Below are positions 33,065 to 42,113 of a stretch of 64,000 nucleotides of DNA, piece after piece. Both the position numbers and the translations under genes were made by a program. The stretch comes from Paenibacillus thalictri (GTDB lineage: Bacteria > Bacillota > Bacilli > Paenibacillales > NBRC-103111): the NCBI RefSeq assembly GCF_004307995.1, contig NZ_SIRE01000028.1, positions 1 through 64,000 of the forward strand, read 5' to 3'. Position 1 is the stretch's first letter, and each line of letters opens with the position of its first letter. Below the pieces are notes generated by a model that saw only the letters and a list, made by a program, of their open reading frames with translations, ran no database searches and was not told the origin of the DNA.

Positions 33065-34780
33065 TTATTGTGTCAGCAAGCGGTCGTAATGTTCAGGGGT
33101 CAAGCTGTACAGCTCCTTGCCGTTTTTTCGCGAGGAAGGGCTGAGTTCAGACGGGTGGTCAAAATAAAACACGGAGTCGACCAAAGCCTGCACCGTCTCA
33201 GCTTGACCGGCCGCTTTGCGGATTTGCATCAGCTCGAAGTCGCGGATGCCGCGCAGCAGCCATTTATAACGCAGCGACAGCAGCGGCCTGCCCCTACTGC
33301 CCGGATAAACAAGGCACAAATCGCCGGCCTTCCAGTCGGGATATCGGTAAGACGCTTCCGAAAGCGGATTGTCGCTCCAGGCGGTAAAACTCCAGCGCAG
33401 CAGTCCGTCAAGCTGCCATTTCTCCACAAGCCACGGAAGCAGCCGGCTTTCCAGAGGCGGGGAGACCAGCAGCGTATTCGGCCGTACCGGGTTGCAGCAC
33501 ACATACGCCATCAGCTTTCCCGGTATCGTCTTGCGCAGCTCCATGAGCCGTTCGAACTGTTCGGCCGCACAATGAAGAATCGGCACATAATCCACGATTT
33601 CGTTTATGCCGCATTCGATAAACTCGGCGTGGTCCAGCGCAATTTTGTAACGCAGCCGCGGCGCGGTTTCCCGCAAAAAATCCACCCTCTTGCGAAAAAG
33701 CTCCATATCGCTGGGTTCATCGGCCATTACCCTGACCTTCTCGATCCAGCCGGCCTCCACGAAATGCCGTTCCAGCGCGGCGATGTATTCGGCCAGATGT
33801 TCCTTCTCAGTGATAAAAGCGTAAACGCCCCTGCTTTCGTCATAATAGCGGACTCGCATGCCGTCCGGCACCCCGTCCACAATTGCACCGTAACCCGCCT
33901 CAGGATCCTGCCAAATGCTCAGCAGCCCGAATACTTCGATCTCCTTGTCGATCCCGTATTTAGCTGCCAGGCCGATATACCGGTCCATGGCCGAGAAATC
34001 GCAGCTGAGCTTGTCGTCGGATCCGAGAGTAACCTTGATCATGCTATACTCGAACAAATCGGAAGGCCGCCGAACCCGGTGAGACCATTGCCCCGACCAG
34101 GGGATTTCCGACACGACTACCGAAGCGGCCTTAGCGCCAAGCGCTCCCAACGCCTGCAAATAATGATCCAAAATCGCAAAATGATCCTCCGACCATAATT
34201 CAACGTCGTACTTGCGTGCTATGTTTGAATTGTGCTGCCACAAATCGAGGTAAAAGCGGTAGTCGGCCGGTTCAGGCAGCAGCCAGTCCTTGACCGTGAC
34301 GGAAAACGAGCATTCTTCCACGCAGCGCTCCTCTTCAAACATTTCATGTATGTACAAACGCAGTTTGCCTTCATATACTCCGGACGGAGTTGACTCGTCC
34401 GTATGAACCTCTACCCACACCTGCTGGATTTTGCGCCGCTCGACGAAAATCTGCTTTTGCTCCAGCAGCACATCCGATTTACTGACCCTATCGTCGTCCT
34501 CCATTAATCCGATCAGCTTGACCTCCGCGCGCACCCCACCGTCCATCTGCAGCTCCAGCCGGGCAACAGGCAGCGGACCCCCTTTCCAGAACAGCGGATC
34601 ACGGCTCACTGTCAGCATAAAGTCGTCGCTGCCGCTGACTAACGCCTGCACCGCAGCACTGTCGCGTTTGCAGCATACCGTCTCAAGCCGCTTACATGCA
34701 GTTTCTTTCCTTCCTTGCTCCCAAAAATTATAATTCCACTCATACTTATAAAACATAGAAGCCAAACCGAAATGCAGCAT
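33065..34780 (-). CDS. DUF4091-type glycoside-hydrolase-like protein
   Basis: A 571-aa cytoplasmic protein. The N-terminal 190 residues look like beta-sandwich segments (VKLIGLMEDDD, VWVEVHTDESTPSGVYEGKL), followed by a TIM-barrel-like region with YLDLWQHNSN near 198 and VRVMADEPSD near 345, where paired acidic residues would sit in a GH active site. The C-terminal LRYKWLLRGIRDFELMQI is the hallmark of DUF4091, related to GH123 N-acetylgalactosaminidases. No signal peptide is present. The start at 34780 follows AAGGAGG; a frame extension to 34888 lacks a binding site. Substrate unknown. Confidence 0.78.
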   Translation of the reverse strand: MLHFGLASMFYKYEWNYNFWEQGRKETACKRLETVCCKRDSAAVQALVSGSDDFMLTVSRDPLFWKGGPLPVARLELQMDGGVRAEVKLIGLMEDDDRVSKSDVLLEQKQIFVERRKIQQVWVEVHTDESTPSGVYEGKLRLYIHEMFEEERCVEECSFSVTVKDWLLPEPADYRFYLDLWQHNSNIARKYDVELWSEDHFAILDHYLQALGALGAKAASVVVSEIPWSGQWSHRVRRPSDLFEYSMIKVTLGSDDKLSCDFSAMDRYIGLAAKYGIDKEIEVFGLLSIWQDPEAGYGAIVDGVPDGMRVRYYDESRGVYAFITEKEHLAEYIAALERHFVEAGWIEKVRVMADEPSDMELFRKRVDFLRETAPRLRYKIALDHAEFIECGINEIVDYVPILHCAAEQFERLMELRKTIPGKLMAYVCCNPVRPNTLLVSPPLESRLLPWLVEKWQLDGLLRWSFTAWSDNPLSEASYRYPDWKAGDLCLVYPGSRGRPLLSLRYKWLLRGIRDFELMQIRKAAGQAETVQALVDSVFYFDHPSELSPSSRKNGKELYSLTPEHYDRLLTQ

Positions 34781-34915
34781 ACCTTTCCTCCTTAACATTG
34801 TTCTCGCGAAAATATTGTTCTGCGAAAACTGATTCGCAGCATCCCGGACATTGTATTTTTGCAGCGGTATCGGGTAACCTATAACCATATATCGGAAGAT
34901 AAAGGAGATTTTTAG

Positions 34916-35338
34916 ATGAAAATAACGCGCATTCTGCTAACTCTCCCGCTGCTGTTCCTCTCCGCCGCAACCGCTGTGCATGCCGAACCTGCAAATATGA
35001 AAGGCTCACCGCGGTACGAGGATCTCGCCGTTACCTTACTTACGCCTTATATCACAAAAGAGATCAATCAATATTACAGTAAGACGCTCAAAAACCCTCC
35101 GCATTTTGCTCCTTATTATGGAACACGAATATCAATTGAGTCTCCGTCCAAAGAACCCAATGCATTTCTGGTGACGGTTCACGTAGTTCCATATATCGGG
35201 GCTCATGTGACGGTAGGAGAAGACGATATCACGTTTACAGTCAACCCGAGCGGTGAGGTCAGCACTACCCAATATACCCATACTAAAGATTACAAACTTC
35301 CTCCTAGCCTAGCCGACCAATACATAGGAAAACAATGA
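34916..35338 (+). CDS. Secreted DUF3888-family protein
   Basis: A 140-aa protein with a signal peptide ending AVHA (about residue 23). The mature domain has EDLAVTLLTPYITKEINQYY near 35-54 and FLVTVHVVPYIGAH near 84-97, matching the DUF3888 pattern known from Bacillus and Paenibacillus. Function is unknown. AAGGAG lies 8 nt before the ATG at 34916. Its stop overlaps the start of the next gene by 4 nt (ATGA), so the two are coupled and probably work together at the cell surface. Confidence 0.8.
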   Translation: MKITRILLTLPLLFLSAATAVHAEPANMKGSPRYEDLAVTLLTPYITKEINQYYSKTLKNPPHFAPYYGTRISIESPSKEPNAFLVTVHVVPYIGAHVTVGEDDITFTVNPSGEVSTTQYTHTKDYKLPPSLADQYIGKQ

Positions 35339-35583
35339 TAGATTTCGGCGCGCTTACGCTGTTGTCTTTAATTGTCCCCGTATTTGTGTTAATTATCTAC
35401 ATTATGACCAAAGTGCTTATTACCAAGCGAATTCCGGACAGCCGGTATACGCCGTTTGACAGATTGACCGGTCAAACAACCGTGGAATTTCAAATGCAAA
35501 AAGAAGAAAAAGAAGAAGACGATGAGCATGGCGACGACAAAAACAAAAACAAGAAAAAGAAGCAGCGGTCCCGCTCCATATAA
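35335..35583 (+). CDS. Small DUF3951-like membrane protein
   Basis: An 82-aa protein with one N-terminal membrane helix (about 5-27), then YTPFDRLTGQTTVEFQ near 38-53, the signature of DUF3951 small membrane proteins of Bacilli, and a long charged tail rich in Glu/Asp and then Lys/Arg. It is translated in coupling with the DUF3888 gene. Function unknown. Confidence 0.72.
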   Translation: MIDFGALTLLSLIVPVFVLIIYIMTKVLITKRIPDSRYTPFDRLTGQTTVEFQMQKEEKEEDDEHGDDKNKNKKKKQRSRSI

Positions 35584-35649
35584 GAAAAGTTTCTGATTGA
35601 AGCAACTTTCGATGAAGTACATTCGTGTCCTAGCTGATGCTTTTCTTGC

Positions 35650-35697
35650 AATATCAGAATCCTTGAGCTCCGCTCAACACTTATAAATTCTGATATT
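35650..35697. repeat. Perfect 11-bp inverted repeat with inner hairpin
   Basis: AATATCAGAAT and ATTCTGATATT are perfect inverted copies; between them TTGAG and CTCAA pair. It lies 67 nt after the DUF3951 stop and may act as a 3' structure or weak terminator, though no T-run follows. Confidence 0.55.
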
Positions 35698-35700
35698 ATA

Positions 35701-35735
35701 AAATCACCCTCTTAGGCACTTGGCCAAAGAGGGTG
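35701..35735 (-). terminator. Intrinsic terminator after the 90-aa membrane protein gene
   Basis: CACCCTCTT and AAGAGGGTG pair, followed by ATTTTATAAT on the minus strand, 24 nt past the stop codon. Confidence 0.8.
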
Positions 35736-35758
35736 TAGTATGTCTTGTATCGTATAAG

Positions 35759-36031
35759 TTAATGTGATGTTTCTTCCGCTTTCGCCGCCGCGCGGGAAAG
35801 CACAAGATGAATCGCAGTGCGAATGACGTAAATATGAACGCTGCCAACCATAAATCCGATGCCCACCATAAGGGATGTGTTGCGGTCGCTAAAATGTTCA
35901 ATATTCAACAGGCTGATCAAAAGCCCAATTCCAAGAAATACCCACGCCGCAGCCGTCATCATCGTAACAAGGCGGCTCGCATCGCGACCGTTTGCTCCTA
36001 CTTTACCAACCGATGCCGTTTTTGTAGTCAT
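35759..36031 (-). CDS. Small two-helix membrane protein, function unknown
   Basis: A 90-aa protein with two membrane helices (about 22-45 and 55-78), a positively charged N-terminus (TTKTASVGKVGANGRDASR) and a charged C-terminus (SRAAAKAEETSH). The ATG at 36031 has GGAGTGG 8-11 nt upstream; the open frame extends upstream but without a ribosome binding site. A terminator follows. No family is recognised. Confidence 0.65.
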   Translation of the reverse strand: MTTKTASVGKVGANGRDASRLVTMMTAAAWVFLGIGLLISLLNIEHFSDRNTSLMVGIGFMVGSVHIYVIRTAIHLVLSRAAAKAEETSH

Positions 36032-36180
36032 GTCTGATCCACTCCATAAATTAATGAAAATGCTTTCTAAACAACAGTATACCACACTTTTCACATTTTG
36101 TTCATAATAAATTCGCGGATTGGTCAAAAAATCTACACAAAAACTTCGCAGTTGCATAAAGGAGGCAGGTAAAACGAAAT

Positions 36181-36495
36181 TTAGACGATTCTAACCGCCG
36201 TCCCGCTGACGGCTACCATCAGCATACCTTCGCGGACCACTTCATAATCGATATCGATGCCGATAATCGCATTGGCGCCCAACTGGGCGGCCTGGGCCTT
36301 CATCTCTTCAAGCGATACGTCGCGGGCTTCCTTCAGCTTATTTTCATAAGCTCCGGATCGGCCGCCTACAATATCCGTGATTGACGCGAAAAAGTCGCGC
36401 ACGATATTGGCGCCCATGATCGCTTCTCCGTTGACGATACCTAAATATTCGGTGATTTTTTTGCCTTCGATGCCCGATGTCGTTGTGACAATCAT
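36181..36495 (-). CDS. YbjQ/UPF0145 family protein
   Basis: A 104-aa protein of the YbjQ family (heavy-metal-binding domain fold, pentamer-forming): VTTTSGIEGKKITEYLGIV at the start, GGRSGAYENKLKEARD near 44-59, and GANAIIGIDIDYEVV near 73-87. The fold is well known but the physiological role is not; metal binding is from the family name rather than from visible ligands. GAGGAG precedes the ATG at 36495. Confidence 0.92.
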   Translation of the reverse strand: MIVTTTSGIEGKKITEYLGIVNGEAIMGANIVRDFFASITDIVGGRSGAYENKLKEARDVSLEEMKAQAAQLGANAIIGIDIDYEVVREGMLMVAVSGTAVRIV

Positions 36496-36570
36496 GCCTT
36501 CACTCCTCTCCCATCTTTACTAATGTACCCGGGACCCAAAAAAATATGTATCCGAATCGCGCAGTTAGGA

Positions 36571-37653
36571 TTAATGTTCCCTGCCATATTGGTCGGCCGC
36601 TACAATAGCGGCATATACCGTGTCTTCGTTTACGACAAGCGGCAGGTAATGAATCTCCTGTATAGGGTCGCAAGTTAGCCGGGCGCTTTCACGCAAAGAT
36701 GCATCGGTTAACGATTCGATCCGCAGCTCCGCCATTGTGCTCGGCAGTCCTACTTTACGGTAAAATGGCAGCAGCCGCGCTACCTCGTCTTGCTTTTGCT
36801 CAAGCATCAGCTGGCATAAGATGCCGAAAGCGACAAGCTCGCCGTGATAGGTGCGATTAATACCGGATAAATGCGTCATGCCGTTATGAAAAGAATGGGC
36901 GCCTGAACCGCGGCATGTATAATGCCCGATGCCACCCACCAGCCCGGCGTATAAAATGTTGACGTCAACGATATTTTTGATGGCTTCTCCCGCTTCGGCT
37001 CGTTTATTTTCCTCAATCGCTTGTTCCCCGTATTCAAGCAGCATATCGCGTGCCAGCCCGGCGATCGACAAACCCAAACGGGTGCGCGGATTTAACGTTT
37101 TGCCCTCATTCATCGGATTGGCTTCGTACCATTTGGCAAGCGTATCGCCGATCCCGGCAGCCAAATAACGGTAAGGGGCATTCGCTAAAATCAGCGTATC
37201 GACCAAGGTGAGGATCGGACAGGAATGAAAATACTCACCTTTTACAAAACGGTGATGCTCGTCATACATAATGGATAGCGGCGTGGTGGAAGCACATGTT
37301 GAAGCAAGCGTAGGGATCGTGGCGACAGGCAGCCCAGCGCGAATCCCCGCCAGCTTGACCGTGTCCATGCATTGCCCTCCGCCGACGGCGACAAGCAGAT
37401 CCGTACCTTCCGGAATCAACGACCGGATGCGGTCCGCTTCGGCATACGTGCAGGTTCCTCCAAACATGATCAGCTCATAAGGCAGGTTCTCCGCCTGCAA
37501 GCTTTCCGTCAAAGCGTTCCCTGCATGCTGCCAAGCGGTGCGGCCGCTGACAATAAACAGCCGGCTGCCGAATTTGCGAAGATGTTCCGCGGCGCTGCGC
37601 AAAATATCTTTCTCGTGAATGTACATGGTCGGATAGGCCATAGAAATAATCAT
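36571..37653 (-). CDS. GldA-like iron-containing alcohol dehydrogenase family protein
   Basis: A 360-aa NAD-dependent dehydrogenase of the glycerol dehydrogenase/HcxA branch. VAVGGGQCMDTVKLAG near 88-103 binds the dinucleotide. Metal ligands are an Asp in AAGIGDTLAKW near 168, His in SGAHSFHNGM near 248 and His in TYHGELVAFGI near 268. Enzymes of this group reduce or oxidise hydroxy-acids, hydroxyketones or glycerol. It is the last gene of the catabolic run, 30 nt after an enolase-superfamily dehydratase, and could reduce a 2-keto or aldehyde product of the pathway. ATG 37653 has GGGGTG upstream. Confidence 0.85.
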   Translation of the reverse strand: MIISMAYPTMYIHEKDILRSAAEHLRKFGSRLFIVSGRTAWQHAGNALTESLQAENLPYELIMFGGTCTYAEADRIRSLIPEGTDLLVAVGGGQCMDTVKLAGIRAGLPVATIPTLASTCASTTPLSIMYDEHHRFVKGEYFHSCPILTLVDTLILANAPYRYLAAGIGDTLAKWYEANPMNEGKTLNPRTRLGLSIAGLARDMLLEYGEQAIEENKRAEAGEAIKNIVDVNILYAGLVGGIGHYTCRGSGAHSFHNGMTHLSGINRTYHGELVAFGILCQLMLEQKQDEVARLLPFYRKVGLPSTMAELRIESLTDASLRESARLTCDPIQEIHYLPLVVNEDTVYAAIVAADQYGREH

Positions 37654-37683
37654 GATTTACACCCCGCATACCAATTTCCTCCA

Positions 37684-38829
37684 TTATAAAGCGCTTACCT
37701 TGTATCTGTCGACGACTTCTTCGTTTAGTTCAACACCAAGACCCGGTCCTGTCGGCACTTGCAGAGTGCCGTCCGCTTCCAGCTTCAGCGGATTCAGCGT
37801 CAGCTCTCTGCTCAGCGGCGTGTCGTTGGTGCAGAACTCTTGGAACGTCGGATTTTTCTGGTATGCGTTTAAATGCAAGGATGCAGCGGTCAAAATATCC
37901 GATGTCCAGGCATGCGGGATCAGCAATTTCCCCGCTTGCTCAACTACCGAAACGAGGCGGCGCACTTCAGTTAAGCCGCCCGCACGCGAGATATCCGGCT
38001 GAATGATGTCGACATCCCCTTCACGAATCAACTGCTCGTATTCGAATAATCCAGCCAGCTGCTCACCGCAGGCGATCCGTGCGTTAACGGAGCGGGATAA
38101 TTTGCCGTATCCCTGCAAGTTGTCGGACTTTAACGGCTCTTCAACGAAAAATACGCCATACTGTTCGATTTCCTTAACCAGATGAACAGCCAGCTTGACG
38201 TCGGAGGTCCACATCCCGTCAACCATGATATCCATATCACCCCCCGCTTCCAGTCGGGCCGCTTCAACCAGCTTCACGATGCTGCGCGGGTCGTCCCACA
38301 CGATCCCCCACCCAAATTTGATCGCGGTAAATCCGAGCTCGCGGTATTTATGCACAGCCTCCTTCATTCCGGAGGGCGTGTTGCGGAACAACGTGCTGGC
38401 ATATGCGCGTATTCGTTCATGCTGCCTGCCGCCCATCATCACGCTCACCGGCTGTCCGGTTGCTTTGCCAATGATGTCCCAGATCGCAATGTCGATGGCG
38501 CTCATCGCATGAAGGGCGACCCCGCGCCGTCCCTGGTAAAATGAATAGCGGTACATTTTATCCCATATTTTTACAATTTCAAATGGGTTTTCGCCGATTG
38601 CCGCATAACGCAGCCCTTCCGAAAAAGCGGGAATATAGCTGGGCGCGTTGATGATCGAATGGACAATATGCGGATGCGAATCGCAATCGGCAATGCCGGT
38701 AATCCCTTCATCGGTATGCACCTTCACGATCGCCGCATATTTGGGGCCATGCGAATCGTCGGCTCCGTCTTTCATGCCGTACACATGAGGACTTTCCAAA
38801 ACGATACATTCCACATCGGTGATTTTCAT
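37684..38829 (-). CDS. Enolase-superfamily (mandelate racemase/muconate lactonizing) dehydratase, first copy
   Basis: A 381-aa protein with an N-terminal capping domain (1-125) and a modified TIM barrel. Active-site landmarks are Lys in TAIKFGWG near 170, metal ligands Asp in MVDGMW near 202, Glu in FVEEPL near 227 and Glu in CGEQLAG near 253, and His in IPHAWTSD near 305. The layout fits acid-sugar dehydratases such as galactonate or gluconate dehydratases. Its ATG overlaps the stop of the upstream M14-type gene (ATGA), so they are coupled. Only about 25-30 percent-like similarity by eye to the second copy, so it is not a recent duplicate. Confidence 0.88.
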   Translation of the reverse strand: MKITDVECIVLESPHVYGMKDGADDSHGPKYAAIVKVHTDEGITGIADCDSHPHIVHSIINAPSYIPAFSEGLRYAAIGENPFEIVKIWDKMYRYSFYQGRRGVALHAMSAIDIAIWDIIGKATGQPVSVMMGGRQHERIRAYASTLFRNTPSGMKEAVHKYRELGFTAIKFGWGIVWDDPRSIVKLVEAARLEAGGDMDIMVDGMWTSDVKLAVHLVKEIEQYGVFFVEEPLKSDNLQGYGKLSRSVNARIACGEQLAGLFEYEQLIREGDVDIIQPDISRAGGLTEVRRLVSVVEQAGKLLIPHAWTSDILTAASLHLNAYQKNPTFQEFCTNDTPLSRELTLNPLKLEADGTLQVPTGPGLGVELNEEVVDRYKVSAL

Positions 38830-39869
38830 TGCAGTCCCTCCCCCTCCGCCAAAGGATTTGGTATTTCCTCGGCAATCACCATCACGACGTCGCCCTGCCG
38901 CGTCCTGGCCCGGAACTTACGGCAGGCCACATAGCCGTCACGATCGGCTTGAATAATGACGCCCGGGTTCGTAATGTCGTCAAAATCGTGAATACAAACG
39001 ACAGGATCACCTTTGTTCACAAAAGCCCCGATCGGCGCAAGCGGCTCGGCAATGCCCGAAATCGGAGCCGTAATATAACGGTCAATGTCGGTGTTGGCGG
39101 CAAGAACCTGCCGCTTGAACCGCTCGGGCAGCAAACGTTCCAGCTCCCCGGGCATTAGGCCATGCAGCTTCATGACGTTTTTCAATCCCTCATAAGCCCA
39201 TCTGACGCCTTCCAAATCGGCCGAAGCGCCGTAGCCGAATTCCCCGCCGATCGTAATTTTGCCCATCTTCTCGGCTTCTTCGCTCAACAGACCGGTCCCC
39301 ATCCCGCCTGTGTATACCAGCGCAAACGGCATGCCAAAAGCAAAAGCCGTCTCCACATGCGCCCGGAACAGCTCCGGATCGTCGATCTGATGGAAGCTGG
39401 CCGCGCGCATAATCTCCATTGAGGTACCGGCGGCGTGAATGTCGACGACGATATCCGCCCGGCTTAACACCTCGTGTGTGACAAAATGCGCGATACGCGA
39501 AGTAATCGTCCCGTTCGCATCGCCCGGAAACGCGCGGTTCATGTTGCCTCCGTCCAGCGGCGATTCCCGCTGGTCCGCTTGGAAAGCCGGCACATTCAGC
39601 ACCGGGATCACGATGACCCTGCCGCTGAGCCGCTCCGGCTCCAGCTCGGCGACCAGCTTTTTGCAGCCGATCGGCCCTTCGTATTCGTCCCCGTGCGTTC
39701 CGCCGATCGCGACAAGCGTTTTGCCGGGACGGTGCCCGCAAATGACGGATACGGGAACCCGGACGCGCGCCCATTCGCCGTCATATGTAAAAGGGACATG
39801 GTACAGCCTATTGCCGGGACTTTCCCAATCGATGTCTTTTACCGGGGTTATGTCCATAATCACTGGCAT
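38826..39869 (-). CDS. Succinylglutamate desuccinylase/aspartoacylase-family (M14) deacylase
   Basis: About 347 aa. Zinc ligands are His and Glu in GGTHGDEYEG near 58-67 and His in VDIHAAG near 143, with GNMNRAFPG near 108-116 carrying substrate-binding residues; a C-terminal biotinyl-like beta domain follows. DoeB-type N-acetyl-diaminobutyrate deacetylases share this plan. It removes an acyl group from an amino-acid-like substrate by family rule. The start is uncertain: GTG 39875, ATG 39869 and ATG 39857 are all close to AAAGGTGGAG; 39869 is given. It is coupled to the following dehydratase gene. Confidence 0.8.
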   Translation of the reverse strand: MPVIMDITPVKDIDWESPGNRLYHVPFTYDGEWARVRVPVSVICGHRPGKTLVAIGGTHGDEYEGPIGCKKLVAELEPERLSGRVIVIPVLNVPAFQADQRESPLDGGNMNRAFPGDANGTITSRIAHFVTHEVLSRADIVVDIHAAGTSMEIMRAASFHQIDDPELFRAHVETAFAFGMPFALVYTGGMGTGLLSEEAEKMGKITIGGEFGYGASADLEGVRWAYEGLKNVMKLHGLMPGELERLLPERFKRQVLAANTDIDRYITAPISGIAEPLAPIGAFVNKGDPVVCIHDFDDITNPGVIIQADRDGYVACRKFRARTRQGDVVMVIAEEIPNPLAEGEGLQ

Positions 39870-39930
39870 CTCCACCTTTATTTAGATAATCGTACGTAAG
39901 GCCCGCCTACTTATAATTGGCCGCACGCGT

Positions 39931-39959
39931 AATGCCGTTCATAGGTCATGAACGGCATT
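39931..39959. repeat. Perfect 12-bp palindrome in the RraA-M14 gap
   Basis: AATGCCGTTCAT, five-nt loop, ATGAACGGCATT. Neither strand has a T-run after it, so it is more likely an RNA stem between operon genes or a regulator site than a terminator. Confidence 0.6.
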
Positions 39960-40057
39960 GCAGCTTTTAACGGCACGATATCACTTGAAGCCATAAAGCA
40001 GGCTTTTTCATCAATTCTGAACAGTATCGCCCATTCGGTTTGATACGCGGCTTACTT

Positions 40058-40714
40058 TTAAAGCACCCCGTATTTATCGTAAACTTCGCGCAGCGTCTTG
40101 CCGACCAGCAGCTCATCGCGTGTATGATTTTCCCTTGTCGCTTTGTCCAGCGCAATCTCGACAACTTCCTGCACAAGGTTCTGCGGTATGCAGACAACGC
40201 CGTCGCGGTCGGCAAAAATTACATCCCCGGGATAAACCAGCACACCGCCGCATACGACCGGCACGTCATAATCGATAACGAGTCCGCGCCCCTTGGAATC
40301 GACAGGTTTTGTTCCAGTGGCGAAAACGGGGAAGTCCAGCTCCAATATTTTTTTCGTATCCCGGATTAAACCGTCCACAATCGCACCGCGGGCGCCTCTG
40401 GCTTTGGATGCTGTCGACAGCAGCTCACCCCACAGGCCGTTCTGCTTCGATTCATTCGTGCAGCCGACGACGATTTCGCCCGGCTTGACGCTGTCTACCG
40501 CGGCGATTTCCTTCTCATAGGGATTTTCCGGAATGTGGTGCACGTCGACCGCAAGAATGGTCTTCGCCCTTCCCGCAACGATCCACTCCAGGCTTAAAGG
40601 GACGATATTTTCGCGCATCACCTGATTGCGGTGCCCCAGTTCGTCTAACGTATCCGAAACTACGGCGGTATATAATTTTTCGCACATCAGATCGAACAAT
40701 TCGTTGTCATTCAT
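40058..40714 (-). CDS. RraA-like aldolase/decarboxylase family protein
   Basis: A 218-aa protein of the RraA fold, which includes 4-carboxy-4-hydroxy-2-oxoadipate aldolases and oxaloacetate decarboxylases. The metal- and substrate-binding blocks are visible: GELLSTASKARGARGAIVDG near 96-115 and DGLIRDT near 114-120 with the conserved Arg-Asp, then GDVIFADRDGVVCIP near 174-188. In this catabolic cluster an aldolase cleaving a 2-keto acid to pyruvate or oxaloacetate is the natural role. GAGGAG lies 10 nt before ATG 40714. Confidence 0.87.
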   Translation of the reverse strand: MNDNELFDLMCEKLYTAVVSDTLDELGHRNQVMRENIVPLSLEWIVAGRAKTILAVDVHHIPENPYEKEIAAVDSVKPGEIVVGCTNESKQNGLWGELLSTASKARGARGAIVDGLIRDTKKILELDFPVFATGTKPVDSKGRGLVIDYDVPVVCGGVLVYPGDVIFADRDGVVCIPQNLVQEVVEIALDKATRENHTRDELLVGKTLREVYDKYGVL

Positions 40715-40806
40715 TGGAGTTCACTCCTCGTTATGTTTTGTAAGGAACTATTCTGGACACAAGTTTCCTTGGCTACCTACGCCGATCGTAATCCTTGGTT
40801 GGGCGG

Positions 40807-42036
40807 TTAGGTAAGGAAAGATGATCTTTTTTTATAGCCGGGGTATGTTTCGATAACAGGATGCAGCTTGATCCCGAGCCCGGGCGTTTCCGTCGGAACG
40901 AGATAGCCGTTTTCGATGACCGGCAGCGCGGTCGCTAGATCGCGGTACCAGGACGAGTAATACGCTCTGACAAATTCCGCGGTAAAACAATTTGGCGCGT
41001 TCACGGCAAAATGAGCGTTTGCGGCAAGCGCCACCGGCCCTGTGCAGTCGTGAGGCATTACCGGCAGACGATACGCTTCGGCCATCGTGGCGATTTTTTT
41101 CGCTTCGGAAAAGCCGCCGCACCATACCAGATCAACGATGACAAAATCGACGGCCCTTTTCACGAATAAGGGCAGGTACTGCCTGCGCGTAGCGAGCAGC
41201 TCGCTGCCGGCCACCGGCGTTCGGGTGGAGCGGGCGAACTCCAGCCAGGTGTCGAGGTTATCCGGCTTGACCGGATCCTCGTACCAGACCGGGCCGTACG
41301 GGTCTACGGCGGCGGCAATCGCTTTGGCGGCCGGAAGCGACCATTTGGCGTGCATCTCCAGCGCAATCTCCATCTTGCTGCCGACAGCGTCGCGGATTTC
41401 ACGGATGACGGCGACGCCTTTTGCCAAATCCTCCGGCGAAATCCATTGCCCGTTAAATGGGCCTGCAAATTGGTCGAACGGCCATATTTTCATCGCGGTA
41501 ATGCCTTCGGCAAGCAAGCTTCGCGCCAAATCGCCAGGACGATGGTGAAATGCGTCGAGGTCCTCGTAAGGCCCTGCCTCCGCTATGCCCACTCCGTGTT
41601 TTTCCGATAAATTTTGCCCGTCGTGCAAATTAAATTCCGGGGAAACTTTTTTGCGGTTGTACCCGTATCCGGCGCAAGTGTTGTACACTTTCACTTTGTC
41701 GTGTGTCCGGCCTCCGAGCAGCTGATAAATCGGCAGACCGGCACGCTGACCGAAAATATCCCACAAGGCGATATCGATCGCCGACGCTCCGCGCATCTCG
41801 GCGCTGATGCTGTTGAAGCCGACGTAACCGTCCAGAGCCTGCGCATGCAGGTCGATGGTCAGCGGGTTCCTGCCGAGCAGATAAGGAGCCGCCGTTTCGT
41901 GAATGTAACCCGAGACGGCCTGAGGGCCGTAATAGGTTTCGCCTAAACCTGTAATCCCCTCGCTTGTTTCGAGCTGGACCCATATCAGATTCGGAAATTC
42001 GTCCAATGTGATGGTGTGAATTGCGGTTATCATCAT
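40807..42036 (-). CDS. Enolase-superfamily dehydratase, second copy
   Basis: A 409-aa protein. Landmarks are GLGETYYGP near 32, Lys in TAMKIWPFDQF near 199, Glu in ALEMHAKW near 240, Glu in WYEDPVKP near 266, Glu in AGSELLATR near 290 and His in MPHDCTGP near 340, in the order expected for mandelate racemase/muconate lactonizing enzymes of the KIWP type. The start is ATG 42036 with a run of Gs 9 nt upstream. The frame continues open for about 110 codons upstream through a tandem repeat, but that part is repeat-derived and not part of the enzyme. It is separated from the upstream IlvD-type gene by the repeat array. Confidence 0.88.
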   Translation of the reverse strand: MMITAIHTITLDEFPNLIWVQLETSEGITGLGETYYGPQAVSGYIHETAAPYLLGRNPLTIDLHAQALDGYVGFNSISAEMRGASAIDIALWDIFGQRAGLPIYQLLGGRTHDKVKVYNTCAGYGYNRKKVSPEFNLHDGQNLSEKHGVGIAEAGPYEDLDAFHHRPGDLARSLLAEGITAMKIWPFDQFAGPFNGQWISPEDLAKGVAVIREIRDAVGSKMEIALEMHAKWSLPAAKAIAAAVDPYGPVWYEDPVKPDNLDTWLEFARSTRTPVAGSELLATRRQYLPLFVKRAVDFVIVDLVWCGGFSEAKKIATMAEAYRLPVMPHDCTGPVALAANAHFAVNAPNCFTAEFVRAYYSSWYRDLATALPVIENGYLVPTETPGLGIKLHPVIETYPGYKKRSSFLT

Positions 42037-42055
42037 GTGTGTGATCCCCCCCCTA

Positions 42056-42094
42056 AGTCCCCCCGCCGGGGGATTCCAGGCGCTGCGCCCTGGA
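42056..42094 (-). other. Two adjacent GC-rich hairpins between repeat array and dehydratase gene
   Basis: On the minus strand CCAGGGCGC/GCGCCTGG and CCCCCGGCGGGGG form two tight stems ending about 20 nt before the dehydratase start. No T-run follows, so they are RNA structures or recombination points rather than a clear terminator. Confidence 0.55.
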
Positions 42095-42113
42095 CCCGCT
42101 ACGTTTGAGCGGC

